Below are positions 29,216 to 38,621 of a DNA stretch of 64,000 bases, one piece after another; positions within the stretch are counted from its first letter, which is position 1, and every line of letters starts with the position of its first letter. The translations under genes were made by a program, and so were the position numbers. This DNA comes from a virus. The stretch covers positions 51,391-115,390 of the IMG/VR virus record IMGVR_UViG_3300025789_000024. The stretch is one strand, 5' to 3'. Under the pieces are notes generated by a model that had not been told where the DNA came from, ran no database searches, and saw only the letters and a program-made list of their open reading frames with translations.

Positions 29216-29476
29216 ATGGCAACATTTGAAGCTGGAAACCGAGACGTAAAACTTGAAGGTATGGTAAAAGACATTATGGCAAAGTATGTCGATAAGACAC
29301 CTTTTACTGAAGAAATTTGTGATCAAATCATGACAGATGTACTAGAGACATTTGGTAAAGAAGCCGATGCAAAGGTTATGATTGACACAGATACCAATGA
29401 AATTGAAATCACAGTTCGTGATTTGATTAAGCAACCAATGACATTCTCATCACTTAAATTATTCAAGGCAAAATAA
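29216..29476 (+). CDS. Small acidic protein between radical SAM genes, 86 residues
   Basis: I recognise no domain. The protein is acidic, with two likely helices (residues 11-48) and a short strand pair (KVMIDTDTNEIEITVRD, residues 55-71). There is no cysteine in the C-terminal half and no leader-like double-glycine site, so it does not look like a classic modified peptide precursor. It begins 2 nt after one radical SAM gene and its TAA overlaps the ATG of the next, so expression is tightly coupled to both. It may be a carrier, recognition or accessory protein for them. This is inference from position; a plain structural role is also possible. Confidence 0.5.
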   Translation: MATFEAGNRDVKLEGMVKDIMAKYVDKTPFTEEICDQIMTDVLETFGKEADAKVMIDTDTNEIEITVRDLIKQPMTFSSLKLFKAK

Positions 29477-30747
29477 TGGACAACGCAGTAGTCAAAAATC
29501 TAGTAGAAAACGGTAAACACTTTTGTGTACTACCTTGGGTACATTTTCATGCATGGCCTGATAGTCGTGTAATGCCTTGCTGTATTGCAGATAGCAACAT
29601 GCCCGTGGCAAAAATTGAAAGTGACGTATCCATCATTGAAATGATGAATAGTGAAGACTACAAGAAAATGCGTACAGCAATGATGAATGATGAGCCTGTT
29701 GAGGCTTGCAAACGTTGCTATGACTTGGAACTAATGGGCACATGGACTATGCGTCAAAGTCATAATAAACGCAGAGGTCTAGATTATGTTGACTATATTG
29801 TTGATGTTACAAATGATGATGGTTCATTAAAAGAATTTGAAATGAAGTACATGGATATTCGTTTTAGTAATTTATGTAATATGAAATGTCGTAGTTGCGG
29901 GCCTGCATGTTCAAGTCAATGGGCACAAGAGTTCATGGATCAACGCGGGGAAGAAATGTTTAAAAAGTATTTCCCTAACCAAAAAATTGTTGTTAACAAC
30001 AATGAAGACCAAACACTTATGCTTAAACTAAAGCCATATCTTGCTGATGTGACTGAAGTATACTTTGCTGGTGGCGAAATTATTATTACTCCTGAACACT
30101 ATGAGTGCTTAGACTATTGGATTGAAAATGGATTAACCGATCAAGTTGAATTAAACTACACAACAAACTTCTCATCATTGAAGTATAAAAAGAATGTAGA
30201 CTTGATTGATTATTGGAGTAAGTTCCCTAACTTGCAAGTATGGGCATCACTTGATGCACATGGTGAATTAGGTGAGTGTATTCGTAAGGGTACTGATTGG
30301 GAAAAGATTGAAGCAAACATTCGTGAGATTAAAGAAAAAGTTCCGCATGTTAAGTTTCAGATTACTCCCACAATCAGTATTTGGAATGTGTTTGACTTCC
30401 CAGACTTCTTTGACTATATGATTGAAAAAGGCTTTATTGATACAATGTCAAGCCCACGCTTTAACTTAGCGACTAATCCATGGTACGCAAACATTATGAT
30501 TCTACCTAAGCACGTTAAACGTAGGCTAACAGAATTGTATAGAGTATATCAAGAAAAGTACAAAGATAACATTGATATCTATAATGGATTTAAAATGATT
30601 ATCTATAACTTAAATGTCGGTGATGAAAACAAAGGTGGTATCTTAGAGTTTAAGCAGTTCAATGATGAACTTGACACATTCCGTGACGAAAAACTTGAAG
30701 ATATCGTACCAGAATTAAAAGAGGTCTATGAGTGGGCCGCAAGTTAA
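29476..30747 (+). CDS. Radical SAM enzyme with N-terminal twitch/SPASM-like cluster
   Basis: 423 residues. N-terminal C17, C35, C36, C78 and C81 with the motif FCVLPWVHFH; the core is C134-NMK-C138-RS-C141. The downstream GGE motif is AGGEIIITPEHY, with isoleucine in place of the usual proline. It is the third of three closely similar paralogues but lacks the 48-nt identical block. The start overlaps the stop of the 86-residue gene (TAATG) and the 3' end overlaps the next gene by 16 nt. The shared architecture suggests a related but not identical substrate. Cytoplasmic; no signal or membrane segment. Confidence 0.8.
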   Translation: MDNAVVKNLVENGKHFCVLPWVHFHAWPDSRVMPCCIADSNMPVAKIESDVSIIEMMNSEDYKKMRTAMMNDEPVEACKRCYDLELMGTWTMRQSHNKRRGLDYVDYIVDVTNDDGSLKEFEMKYMDIRFSNLCNMKCRSCGPACSSQWAQEFMDQRGEEMFKKYFPNQKIVVNNNEDQTLMLKLKPYLADVTEVYFAGGEIIITPEHYECLDYWIENGLTDQVELNYTTNFSSLKYKKNVDLIDYWSKFPNLQVWASLDAHGELGECIRKGTDWEKIEANIREIKEKVPHVKFQITPTISIWNVFDFPDFFDYMIEKGFIDTMSSPRFNLATNPWYANIMILPKHVKRRLTELYRVYQEKYKDNIDIYNGFKMIIYNLNVGDENKGGILEFKQFNDELDTFRDEKLEDIVPELKEVYEWAAS

Positions 30748-31703
30748 TCGCAATTGAAGCACCTCAACCATATGTTGCAGTAACATGGCAAGTTAACAAT
30801 TTCTGTAACTTTCGCTGTAGTTACTGTAACCCCGGCAACTGGGCGGGCGCAAATCCCAACAATGGCAATTTAGATATTTACCTAGCTAACTTAAAAGTTA
30901 TCGCACAGCGTTATAAACAATCAGGTTACAAGAACTTCAAGTTCTTTTTCAGTGGCGGCGAACCAACGGCATGGCGCAATTTTATTCCTATCTGTGAATG
31001 GATTCGTGAAGAACTACCTAATTCAACTATTGCAGTTAACACTAACTTAAGTCGTCCATTGGCATGGTGGGAAAAACATCATCATTTATTTGATGACATC
31101 GTTGCTAGTTTCCATGTAGAGTTTAGTGACAAGAAACGTTACGAAGAAAACAGCATTTATCTATGTGATAAAGTCAATTATCTTTCTAGTAAGATGTTGA
31201 TGCATGAGGAAAGATTCTGGGAAGTTGTTGAGTTTGCTGAATATCTTAAAACAGTAATGCCAAACTATTTCATTGAATGGACTCCTTTATATGATGAACT
31301 AAGTCATGTTACGGGTCCTTGGAATTATAAAGATCCTGCAAAAACAGAATTCTTTAAAACTCATAACATTGAAATGCAACAAACTAAAGATAAGCCTGCT
31401 AAAAGCACAGAGTTTGCAGTAAGTTACAATCGGTATGATGACAACACTACACAAGTATGTAATGCCAATGATGTGATTGTTAATGGGCAAAACTTCTTTA
31501 GTGGTTGGAACTGCAATGTGGGTGATTGTATCTTTATCAATCCTGTGGGTGATGTTAGTCTAGCAAGTTGCGGACAAACTGAAAAAATAGGACATATATT
31601 AGAAGATATCAGTAAAGTGGGTCCAAAACAAATTACATGTTATAAAGAAATGTGTATGTGCGGTACAGATATTATCATACCGAAAATTCTAGTCGATAAA
31701 TAA
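30732..31703 (+). CDS. Radical SAM enzyme with C-terminal cysteine cluster
   Basis: 323 residues. The core motif lies close to the start: C25-NFR-C29-SY-C32, then FFFSGGEPTAW around residue 78. Unlike the previous four genes, the extra cysteines are at the C-terminus (near WNCNVGDC, LASCG, TCYKEMCMCG), which is the usual place of a SPASM/twitch domain. It therefore resembles canonical SPASM-type maturases in order but is shorter. The start overlaps the upstream gene by 16 nt. Function is not assignable beyond a SAM-radical reaction on an unknown substrate. Confidence 0.8.
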   Translation: MGRKLIAIEAPQPYVAVTWQVNNFCNFRCSYCNPGNWAGANPNNGNLDIYLANLKVIAQRYKQSGYKNFKFFFSGGEPTAWRNFIPICEWIREELPNSTIAVNTNLSRPLAWWEKHHHLFDDIVASFHVEFSDKKRYEENSIYLCDKVNYLSSKMLMHEERFWEVVEFAEYLKTVMPNYFIEWTPLYDELSHVTGPWNYKDPAKTEFFKTHNIEMQQTKDKPAKSTEFAVSYNRYDDNTTQVCNANDVIVNGQNFFSGWNCNVGDCIFINPVGDVSLASCGQTEKIGHILEDISKVGPKQITCYKEMCMCGTDIIIPKILVDK

Positions 31704-31707
31704 CAAT

Positions 31708-33051
31708 ATGGAAAAAATTAAAGTTTGTTATAGTTGGATTGGCCCCAAAGGTCCGATTTGGAATACAGAAATTCCTAATGTGTTAAGTTTTGCAAGTGTG
31801 GCCGAAGGTAGTGGCACCACCTCTCATAACTTTTGGGCTGATGATCTCTGGAATCGAGTGTTTAGTCAACGCAAAGATATATTTGAAATGTATCCTGCAA
31901 TTAGTGTTGATGTAGATTCTAATGATCCTTTTATATTCCCCTACTCATTAACATGGCGAGTTAGTTTTGAGAACTACTTTTGCGGTAGAACAGGAATACT
32001 TGAATTCTCGCATATCCCATGGCATTTAATCAGACTGATTAGAATGAATAGGGGCTATATATTAATTGATCATAGCGTAGAAGCATTTATGAATTCAGGT
32101 CATATGAATTCACTACATGGATATTTTAGGGGTATTCATGGATTACCTCTTAACAAAATCATATATCTAACTGGTTGCATGAATGCTAAAGAAATGTATG
32201 ACGAGTATTGTAACACACATAATATTCCAAACACTCCTGACGAAAGATTAACAATTGTTTCATATCCTTCATCACATAATATTTTTTCAATTCAACTAAC
32301 ACGACCTGATATTGTAGAAAAGAACGGGGTTCCAGAATATGATACTGAAACAGTACCTGAAAAATTGTTTTTAATGTGGAATCGTAGATACAGAAGACAC
32401 CGTATTGAACTAGCATTGGGTCTAGAAAAGAATAATCTAGTAGACAGAAGTCATATTAGTTTTAGCAAGTTTGATTTGGAACACCCAACTACTACATTAG
32501 AAAAATGGATAGATAGTTATTTGCTTAATAATAATTATTTAGAAATTACACCTGAAGTTACCAATAGATTCAAGAACAAGCTACCATTGGTGTTAGACGC
32601 TGAAACTGATGTAAACAAAATGTGTGCTGATGAAGAAAACTCCACAAAAGATTATTATAAAACAAGTTTAGTAAGTATAGTAACAGAAACAAATTTTGAT
32701 TTACCAGAATTAACGCTGACCGAGAAATCATTTAAACCAATGAAGCACAAACAACCTTTCATTGTTGTAGGTGTACCCGGCGCGCTAAAAGCAATGCGTG
32801 ACATGGGCTTCAAAACGTTTAGTGATTTTTGGGATGAATCGTATGATACTATTCAAGATCCAAATATGCGTATGAGGAAACTTGTGCAATTAACTGCAAC
32901 AATAGGTAGTTGGACACCTGATCAAATACTTGATTTTAAACGTAGAGTCAAACCTATAGTAGATCACAACTATGAACAATTAAAAGTTCCTAGTTCAACA
33001 ATAGTAGTTAACAAACTTATTTCAACAGTTATGGGAAGTAATCCAGTATGA
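31708..33051 (+). CDS. GT-B-like protein of the EK...PF family (copy 1)
   Basis: 447 residues. The C-terminal 110 residues contain LTEKSFKPM...QPFIVVG and GFKTFSDFWDESYD, a block shared with three other proteins in this window (34019, 42794, 54450). The glutamate-lysine followed by a proline-phenylalanine strand resembles the donor-binding half of exostosin and GT10-type GT-B transferases; this is family inference, not proven. The N-terminal half is not recognisable. It starts 4 nt after the previous stop and ends in an ATGA overlap with the epimerase gene, so it belongs to the same transcript. Possible glycosyltransferase; donor and acceptor unknown. Confidence 0.5.
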   Translation: MEKIKVCYSWIGPKGPIWNTEIPNVLSFASVAEGSGTTSHNFWADDLWNRVFSQRKDIFEMYPAISVDVDSNDPFIFPYSLTWRVSFENYFCGRTGILEFSHIPWHLIRLIRMNRGYILIDHSVEAFMNSGHMNSLHGYFRGIHGLPLNKIIYLTGCMNAKEMYDEYCNTHNIPNTPDERLTIVSYPSSHNIFSIQLTRPDIVEKNGVPEYDTETVPEKLFLMWNRRYRRHRIELALGLEKNNLVDRSHISFSKFDLEHPTTTLEKWIDSYLLNNNYLEITPEVTNRFKNKLPLVLDAETDVNKMCADEENSTKDYYKTSLVSIVTETNFDLPELTLTEKSFKPMKHKQPFIVVGVPGALKAMRDMGFKTFSDFWDESYDTIQDPNMRMRKLVQLTATIGSWTPDQILDFKRRVKPIVDHNYEQLKVPSSTIVVNKLISTVMGSNPV

Positions 33052-34022
33052 AGAAAATTTTAGTTTGCGGTGCAGGTGGATTTATCGGCACATACCTAGT
33101 TGAAAAGCTAAAAGAACAAGGTAACTATGTTGTAGGGGCTGACTTGCATTATCCATTATACAGCGAAACACTAGCAGATGCATTTTATATCATGGACTTG
33201 CGTGAACAAGAAAATGTTCGTAAGTTGGTTACTAGTGATATTGATGAGATTTATCAATTGGCTGCTGACATGGGCGGCGCCGGATATATCTTTACAGGTG
33301 AACATGATGCTGATATTATGCATAACAGTTGCCAAATCAACTTGAACATCTTAGACGAGATGGTTAAGAAAAATGTAAAGAACGTATTCTATAGTAGTAG
33401 CGCATGTATGTATCCAAGTCACAATCAGGAAGATCCTGATAACCCCTTGTTAGCAGAAGATAGTGCATATCCTGCTAACCCAGACAGTGAGTATGGTTGG
33501 GAGAAACTATTCAGCGAACGCTTGTATCTTACATATGCAAAGAACTATGGATTGAAAGTTCGTATTGCACGTTTTCATAACATCTTTGGCCCACGTGGTA
33601 GTTGGAACAATGGCAAAGAAAAAGCTCCTGCTGCACTATGCCGTAAAGTAGCAATGTGCGAAGACAATGGCATTGTTGACGTATGGGGCCCAGGCAATCA
33701 AACACGTAGTTTCTTATTCATTGATGAGTGTGTTGAGGGTATCCAACGCATTATGGAAAGTAATTATACTGAGCCATTGAACTTGGGTAGCACACGTATG
33801 ATATCTATCAATGATTTGGTATTTTTGATTGCTAAAGTAAATAACAAAACAGTAAGCATTCGTAACATTGATGGCCCTAGGGGTGTTATGGGTCGTACTA
33901 GTGATAACAACTTAATCAAAGAAAAAATTAATTGGCAACCTGACGAAGATTTAGAATCAGGGTTAATTAAAACATATCAATGGATTAGTGAACAAATTCA
34001 AAATGGTAAAGGTGATGTATGA
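33048..34022 (+). CDS. GDP-mannose 3,5-epimerase
   Basis: 324 residues, the length expected for an extended short-chain dehydrogenase/epimerase. NAD-binding GxxGxxG is G8-AGGFI-G14. Then come SSAC120MYP, Y149-GWE-K153, and K192 in EKAPAALCRK, the positions that correspond to the catalytic Cys, Tyr, Lys and second Lys of plant GDP-mannose 3,5-epimerase. The whole C-terminal half (RFHNIFGPRGSWNNGKEKAP, then QTRSFLFIDECVEG and SDNNLIKEK) matches that family as I know it. The reaction is GDP-D-mannose to GDP-L-galactose (and GDP-L-gulose). This gives the cluster a specific nucleotide sugar. Starts by ATGA overlap with the upstream gene. Confidence 0.88.
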   Translation: MKKILVCGAGGFIGTYLVEKLKEQGNYVVGADLHYPLYSETLADAFYIMDLREQENVRKLVTSDIDEIYQLAADMGGAGYIFTGEHDADIMHNSCQINLNILDEMVKKNVKNVFYSSSACMYPSHNQEDPDNPLLAEDSAYPANPDSEYGWEKLFSERLYLTYAKNYGLKVRIARFHNIFGPRGSWNNGKEKAPAALCRKVAMCEDNGIVDVWGPGNQTRSFLFIDECVEGIQRIMESNYTEPLNLGSTRMISINDLVFLIAKVNNKTVSIRNIDGPRGVMGRTSDNNLIKEKINWQPDEDLESGLIKTYQWISEQIQNGKGDV

Positions 34023-35095
34023 TCACTGCCTACTTTGTAACATGTGCTAATATACCAATGCCGGCTCATCTATATGATTGGCAAAAAGAAATAAACGAAA
34101 TTAAAGAATTAAATCCAGACTATTTGTTTGTAAATTGCACAACTGAGTATGAGCCTGCATATATTTTTAGAACATATATTAGTGGGTTGAATGACTGGTT
34201 AGTTGAAAATAATAAAAAATTAATTATATTTTGTTCAGGACCTGATGGCTTAGAAATAACACCCAATGTTATACTCGAAAAGACATATGGGTATTATATA
34301 ATCAATTATCAAAGTTGTAAAAAAGAACTTTTTGAATACGAAAATAGTCAAGCTGTGAGAATTGAACCTTATCAAGAAACACGTGCAGTTAAATGGTTTA
34401 CTTGCTATAACAACAATCCTAAGTACGAGCGTGGATTATTAGTAGATCAACTTGCAAAAAACAATTTATTACAACATGGTATAGTTACATTTCAATTCCC
34501 TGAAAGAGTTCAGGCACCGCATAATGTCACATTTTCTTGGAATCATCATGACGGGTCTAGGTTAATAGACGAAGAAGATTTTGTACTTAATAAAACTCCT
34601 GAATTCATCCCTAATAATTTTGCTAAAAGTTATTTTAATGGATTTATAGACGTAGTAAGCGAAAGTTCATTTAATACTGGTAATTTTTTTGTCACAGAAA
34701 AAACTTGTAAACCGATTGTTGGATTAAAACCTTTTATGGTACTAGCAAGTGAAAACTATCACAAAAATCTAGTTGAAGATTACGGCATTGAATTGTATGA
34801 TGAACTTTTTGATTACAGTTTTGATAGTATGCCAAACATTAATGATAGAATACAAGGAATCATTGATAATTTAAATAGGATTGTTCAATGGGACTTAAGC
34901 AAGATACAAGAAATACATAATATTTTATTACCTAAAATGTTATATAATCGACAAAAATTTTTAGATTATGGTAGTAATAAAGAAAAAATGGTACCTAAAT
35001 CACTACAATTTTTAACAGAGACGGCTGATTATAAATTATATGGTAGGGGGTACGAGGTTATGTTAACATTGATGGAGCCTTGGTTAGTAAAATGA
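34019..35095 (+). CDS. GT-B-like protein of the EK...PF family (copy 2)
   Basis: 358 residues. The C-terminal part contains FFVTEKTCKPIVGLKPFMVLAS followed by YGIELYDELFDYSFD, the block also present in copies at 31708, 42794 and 54450. This copy is closest to the one at 54450 (both end ELFDYSFD). The N-terminus begins with a hydrophobic strand (MITAYFVTCANIPMP), which could be a Rossmann-type first strand. There is no signal peptide. Start overlaps the epimerase stop (ATGA). Probably a glycosyltransferase-like enzyme that uses a nucleotide sugar such as the epimerase product, but this is inference from neighbourhood. Confidence 0.5.
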   Translation: MITAYFVTCANIPMPAHLYDWQKEINEIKELNPDYLFVNCTTEYEPAYIFRTYISGLNDWLVENNKKLIIFCSGPDGLEITPNVILEKTYGYYIINYQSCKKELFEYENSQAVRIEPYQETRAVKWFTCYNNNPKYERGLLVDQLAKNNLLQHGIVTFQFPERVQAPHNVTFSWNHHDGSRLIDEEDFVLNKTPEFIPNNFAKSYFNGFIDVVSESSFNTGNFFVTEKTCKPIVGLKPFMVLASENYHKNLVEDYGIELYDELFDYSFDSMPNINDRIQGIIDNLNRIVQWDLSKIQEIHNILLPKMLYNRQKFLDYGSNKEKMVPKSLQFLTETADYKLYGRGYEVMLTLMEPWLVK

Positions 35096-35988
35096 AAAAA
35101 TATATTATTGGACTGGGATGTAGCTGGACACAAGGTGAAGGCGGATACCCTGATGAAATCGTTAAAGAATATAATGGTAGAGTGCAAATTAGCAATAGGG
35201 GTAAAAACGATTATCACTTACGCAAATATGAACTTGAGAACAGCTGGGTAAATCAATTAGTACGTGATCACTTTCCTGATCACACTCCATTGAATTTAGG
35301 TATCAAAGGTATTGGTAACAGAGCCGCAGTACACCAATTGCACTTTGTAGACAACGTTGACTGGGATAATAGCACAGGCATTATTGTGTTTATGATGTCA
35401 GGTATTGAACGTTTTGATTTCTTTAGAGAACATCCAAAGAACATTAGTGACCATCAAACTACGCAACCAGATGGCTATAGTGATGGCACTTTTGCACACA
35501 ACAAGTGGAGAACAATGTGGCCAGCACCCGGTGTCACTGGAGGTGAAGCACCATTGTGGGAATGTTATGCTAAAATGTTATGGAGTGAACAATTTGCGGC
35601 ATGTGAACAGATGATGGCATTACTTGATTTGCAAACATTTGCAAAAGCATATGGATTCAAAGTCGTAATAGCAAATGCGTTTAATAGTTATAACCCGCAA
35701 GGTATTAAACAGTATCTAACCGAGAATGCATATTCATTAGTAAACAAGTTTGATTGGGATGGATACGTACATGACCAAACCCCTTACATTGCATTTATGC
35801 AAAAATTAGTATGGGAAGATGGTTTAATGGATCCTCCTAGTTGGGGAGGATTTCATGCATTCTATAAACAAAGAGAATGGCCCGCTAAATATTTGACTAA
35901 CTGTGATGGTGCACACCCCACTATTGAAGGCTATAAAGTAATAGCAGACGAGTTAGCAAATTTTATAAAGTTAAAAAGTTATGCCTAA
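35092..35988 (+). CDS. SGNH/GDSL-type hydrolase (1 of 4)
   Basis: About 298 residues from the ATG at 35092, which overlaps the previous stop (ATGA). An in-frame TTG at 35080 would add four residues and is less likely. The motifs, in order, fit SGNH hydrolases: GCSWTQGEG (block I, nucleophile Ser), GIKGIGN (glycine and asparagine block), and a C-terminal DGAHPTIEGY (Asp and His of block V). This fold covers acyl- and acetyl-esterases, deacetylases and some acyltransferases. No signal peptide, so it acts in the cytoplasm or on soluble intermediates. Adding or removing acyl groups on sugars is plausible here, not shown. Confidence 0.7.
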   Translation: MKKYIIGLGCSWTQGEGGYPDEIVKEYNGRVQISNRGKNDYHLRKYELENSWVNQLVRDHFPDHTPLNLGIKGIGNRAAVHQLHFVDNVDWDNSTGIIVFMMSGIERFDFFREHPKNISDHQTTQPDGYSDGTFAHNKWRTMWPAPGVTGGEAPLWECYAKMLWSEQFAACEQMMALLDLQTFAKAYGFKVVIANAFNSYNPQGIKQYLTENAYSLVNKFDWDGYVHDQTPYIAFMQKLVWEDGLMDPPSWGGFHAFYKQREWPAKYLTNCDGAHPTIEGYKVIADELANFIKLKSYA

Positions 35989-37906
35989 AAAAGTAATAAG
36001 TTTTGTAAGTCCGAATTTTCAACAAGGTCCAAAAGAATACAATGCTTTTTACTTGCCTTATAGCCCTGCGGTTTTGTGGAGCTATGTTAGTTATTTTCCG
36101 CATATAAACGAGAACTATGAGTTAGGTGATTTTATATGGCGCAGGGATTATATTGAAGACGCTGTAGAATTATTACGTCATAGTGATATCGTTGGTTTCA
36201 GTACATACATATGGAATCGTAGTTATAGTGCAGTTCTTGGCAGAGAGTTAAAGAAGGCTAATCCCGATATCTTTATCATTGCCGGCGGACCCGAGTATCC
36301 TATTGAAAAAGAAGGCTTCTTTGAGAAATACCCATTCATTGATGTATGTGTTAAACTTGAAGGTGAAATAGCATTTAGACGCATACTAGAAAACTTGCAT
36401 GAAGGTAAGCCTTTTACCGAGATTCCAGGCTTGCTTATCAATGACAATGGCAAAACTATTGACACAGGTAGTAGTCCACGTATTGATGAACTAGATACAA
36501 TTCCTAGTCCTTATCTTTCAGGCATCTTTGACAAATTAATGGCAAAGCATCCTGAGATTCGTTGGAACGCAACACTAGAAACAAATCGTGGATGCCCCTA
36601 TGCATGTACGTTCTGTGACTGGGGAAGTCTTACCTACAACAAAGTTAAGAAGTTTAACTTGGAACGTGTATATGCAGAATTAGAATGGATTGGTCAAAAG
36701 GGATTAGACTTTGTTAGTTTTACTGATGCTAACTTTGGTATCTTTCCTGAGCGTGATGGTCTTATTGCTGACAAACTAATTGAAGTTCAACAGAAATACG
36801 GCAACCCAAAAGCATATACAATTGCTTGGGCTAAAAATCAAAAGCAAGAAGTTGTTGACATTGTGCGTAAGTTAATCTATGAAGGTGGCGCAAAGATTGG
36901 ATTGAACTTAAGTGTGCAAACAATGGATGACAATGTGTTAGACATTATTAAACGCAAAAATCTTGAAATGAACAAGATTGAAGAAGTGTTTAAGATGTGC
37001 GAAGAACATAACATTCCTTTATACACAGAATTGATTTTGGGACTGCCCGGGGAAACGTTAGACAGTTGGAAAGAAAACTTTTATAAACTATATAAGAGTG
37101 GTAACCACACTGGAATTACAATCTATCAAGCACAACTTTTAGAAAACGCTGAGATGAATTTAACACAGCGCAAACTATACAAATTAGAAGGTCGTGTAGT
37201 GTATGATTATCTAGTTGGTACATATAACGAACATGAGCTACAAGAGGGTGTTGAAGTTGTTATTTCTACACGTGACTTGCCTATAGAAAAAATGACTAAA
37301 GCACAAGTGCATAGTTGGTTTCAAAACACATTCCATATCAATGGTATTACAAACTACATTAGTAGAGTTTTGTATAAACTTAATGGGATAGAGTATCGTG
37401 AGTTTTACGAAAAGTTATATGCACATATCGAAAAAGATCCATGGTTAGCAAGTGAAATTCATCGTATTGCTGACCACTATCAAAATTGGGGTAAGCATGG
37501 TCGTATTGACCACACGCCTATTCAAGGTATGGAGATTCACGGTTGGAACTTAGTACACAGCACAACAATTAATATTCACAGTGAAGGAATGCACAAACAC
37601 GTATTTGATGTTGTTGAAGATTTTTTACGTACTGAATTTGACATCGAAGAAAGTTTGTTACAAGAACTAATGATTTTCCAAAGAAATTATTTGGTTGATC
37701 ACAAAGACATTGCAAACTATCCCAAACTATTGTCTTTCAAACATGACATTCCTAGCTATGTTCAAAACGCAAGTGAATTAGTCAGTCCATGTGAGTATGA
37801 ATTTGATTTCCCAGAAGATAAAACTCAATCGTTACAAAGATTCTGTGAACAAATTTTCTTTGCAAGACGCAGAAACTTTGGTAAATCATGGATCACTAAA
37901 AAATGA
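35981..37906 (+). CDS. B12-binding-type radical SAM enzyme, 641 residues
   Basis: The N-terminal 180 residues have the strand and glycine pattern of a cobalamin-binding domain (FIIAGGPEYP near residue 98, then VKLEGEIAF). The radical SAM motif is C205-PYA-C209-TF-C212, followed by a long TIM-barrel-like region with LILGLPGE near residue 355. The usual DxHxxG cobalamin-ligand motif is not evident, so a base-off or histidine-free binding mode is likely. Enzymes of this class carry out methylations, ring contractions and other radical reactions. The start overlaps the SGNH gene by 8 nt, and the 3' end overlaps the next SGNH gene. Confidence 0.78.
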   Translation: MPKKVISFVSPNFQQGPKEYNAFYLPYSPAVLWSYVSYFPHINENYELGDFIWRRDYIEDAVELLRHSDIVGFSTYIWNRSYSAVLGRELKKANPDIFIIAGGPEYPIEKEGFFEKYPFIDVCVKLEGEIAFRRILENLHEGKPFTEIPGLLINDNGKTIDTGSSPRIDELDTIPSPYLSGIFDKLMAKHPEIRWNATLETNRGCPYACTFCDWGSLTYNKVKKFNLERVYAELEWIGQKGLDFVSFTDANFGIFPERDGLIADKLIEVQQKYGNPKAYTIAWAKNQKQEVVDIVRKLIYEGGAKIGLNLSVQTMDDNVLDIIKRKNLEMNKIEEVFKMCEEHNIPLYTELILGLPGETLDSWKENFYKLYKSGNHTGITIYQAQLLENAEMNLTQRKLYKLEGRVVYDYLVGTYNEHELQEGVEVVISTRDLPIEKMTKAQVHSWFQNTFHINGITNYISRVLYKLNGIEYREFYEKLYAHIEKDPWLASEIHRIADHYQNWGKHGRIDHTPIQGMEIHGWNLVHSTTINIHSEGMHKHVFDVVEDFLRTEFDIEESLLQELMIFQRNYLVDHKDIANYPKLLSFKHDIPSYVQNASELVSPCEYEFDFPEDKTQSLQRFCEQIFFARRRNFGKSWITKK

Positions 37907-38613
37907 AAACATTGTTTACAAATGGTTGTAGCTGGACATATGGCGGTGGCTTAGATAATACATATGACGAAGAGACACTACGTAATCAAATCGCATGGCC
38001 AGCACAATTAAAAACACTAATGAACTTTGATACGCATGTTAACCTTGCAGAAGGGTGCGGTAGTAACCAGCGTATAGTTAGAACTACATTAGAATGGATA
38101 TGGCAACAGACACCCGAAACATTAGAGAACACTACAGCAGTAATACAATGGACTGAACCATCACGTTATGAATATTACTATCCTAAAGATATAAATGATA
38201 GTTATGAAAGTTTGCCTGATCGTTGGGCAAGAGTTAAAATTGGCACAGTAATTGGTAAAACAGAATTAAAAGACAGAAGTTCATATGAAGATATGTTAAA
38301 GGATTCTCAAAAACGATATGAAAATTACACAGACATTGAAGGATTGTATCAGCACATTACTCATTGCGAAACACTAGCCAGCATTTTTAAATCTTATGGA
38401 ATAAAATATTACTATTGGAGTTATTGTGCAATATATGGAAACATGGAACAACCTTATAAAAAATTTATTATGGATAGATATAATTGGTTAGAACCATCTG
38501 GTAGGCACCTTTGGGATTATGATAGGCTTTATAATGACCCCCACCCTAGTGTTTTGGGACAACAACAACTAGCACAGCATATAAAAAATTCCATAGAAAA
38601 TATTAACCTATAA
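37903..38613 (+). CDS. SGNH/GDSL-type hydrolase (2 of 4)
   Basis: 236 residues. Block I is NGCSWTYGGG (residues 7-16), the glycine-asparagine block is EGCGSNQRI, and the C-terminal catalytic pair lies in NDPHPSVLGQQ. Sequence outside the motifs differs strongly from the copy at 35092, so these are not recent duplicates. The ATG overlaps the stop of the B12 radical SAM gene (AAATGA). No signal peptide. An esterase or acyltransferase acting on a cluster product is the simplest reading. Confidence 0.68.
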   Translation: MKTLFTNGCSWTYGGGLDNTYDEETLRNQIAWPAQLKTLMNFDTHVNLAEGCGSNQRIVRTTLEWIWQQTPETLENTTAVIQWTEPSRYEYYYPKDINDSYESLPDRWARVKIGTVIGKTELKDRSSYEDMLKDSQKRYENYTDIEGLYQHITHCETLASIFKSYGIKYYYWSYCAIYGNMEQPYKKFIMDRYNWLEPSGRHLWDYDRLYNDPHPSVLGQQQLAQHIKNSIENINL

Positions 38614-38616
38614 ATA
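38609..38616 (+). promoter_or_regulatory. T4-like late promoter candidate (perfect TATAAATA)
   Basis: TATAAATA matches the T4 late consensus exactly. It overlaps the stop codon of the SGNH gene and lies 5 nt before the ATG of the dehydrogenase-family gene. If used, the dehydrogenase mRNA would be leaderless or nearly so, since no ribosome-binding site fits in between. Confidence 0.55.
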
Positions 38617-38621
38617 TCTAC

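Noticed and set aside
35080-35091. TTG start for the first SGNH gene
   Set aside because: The ATG at 35092 gives the ATGA overlap seen throughout the cluster.
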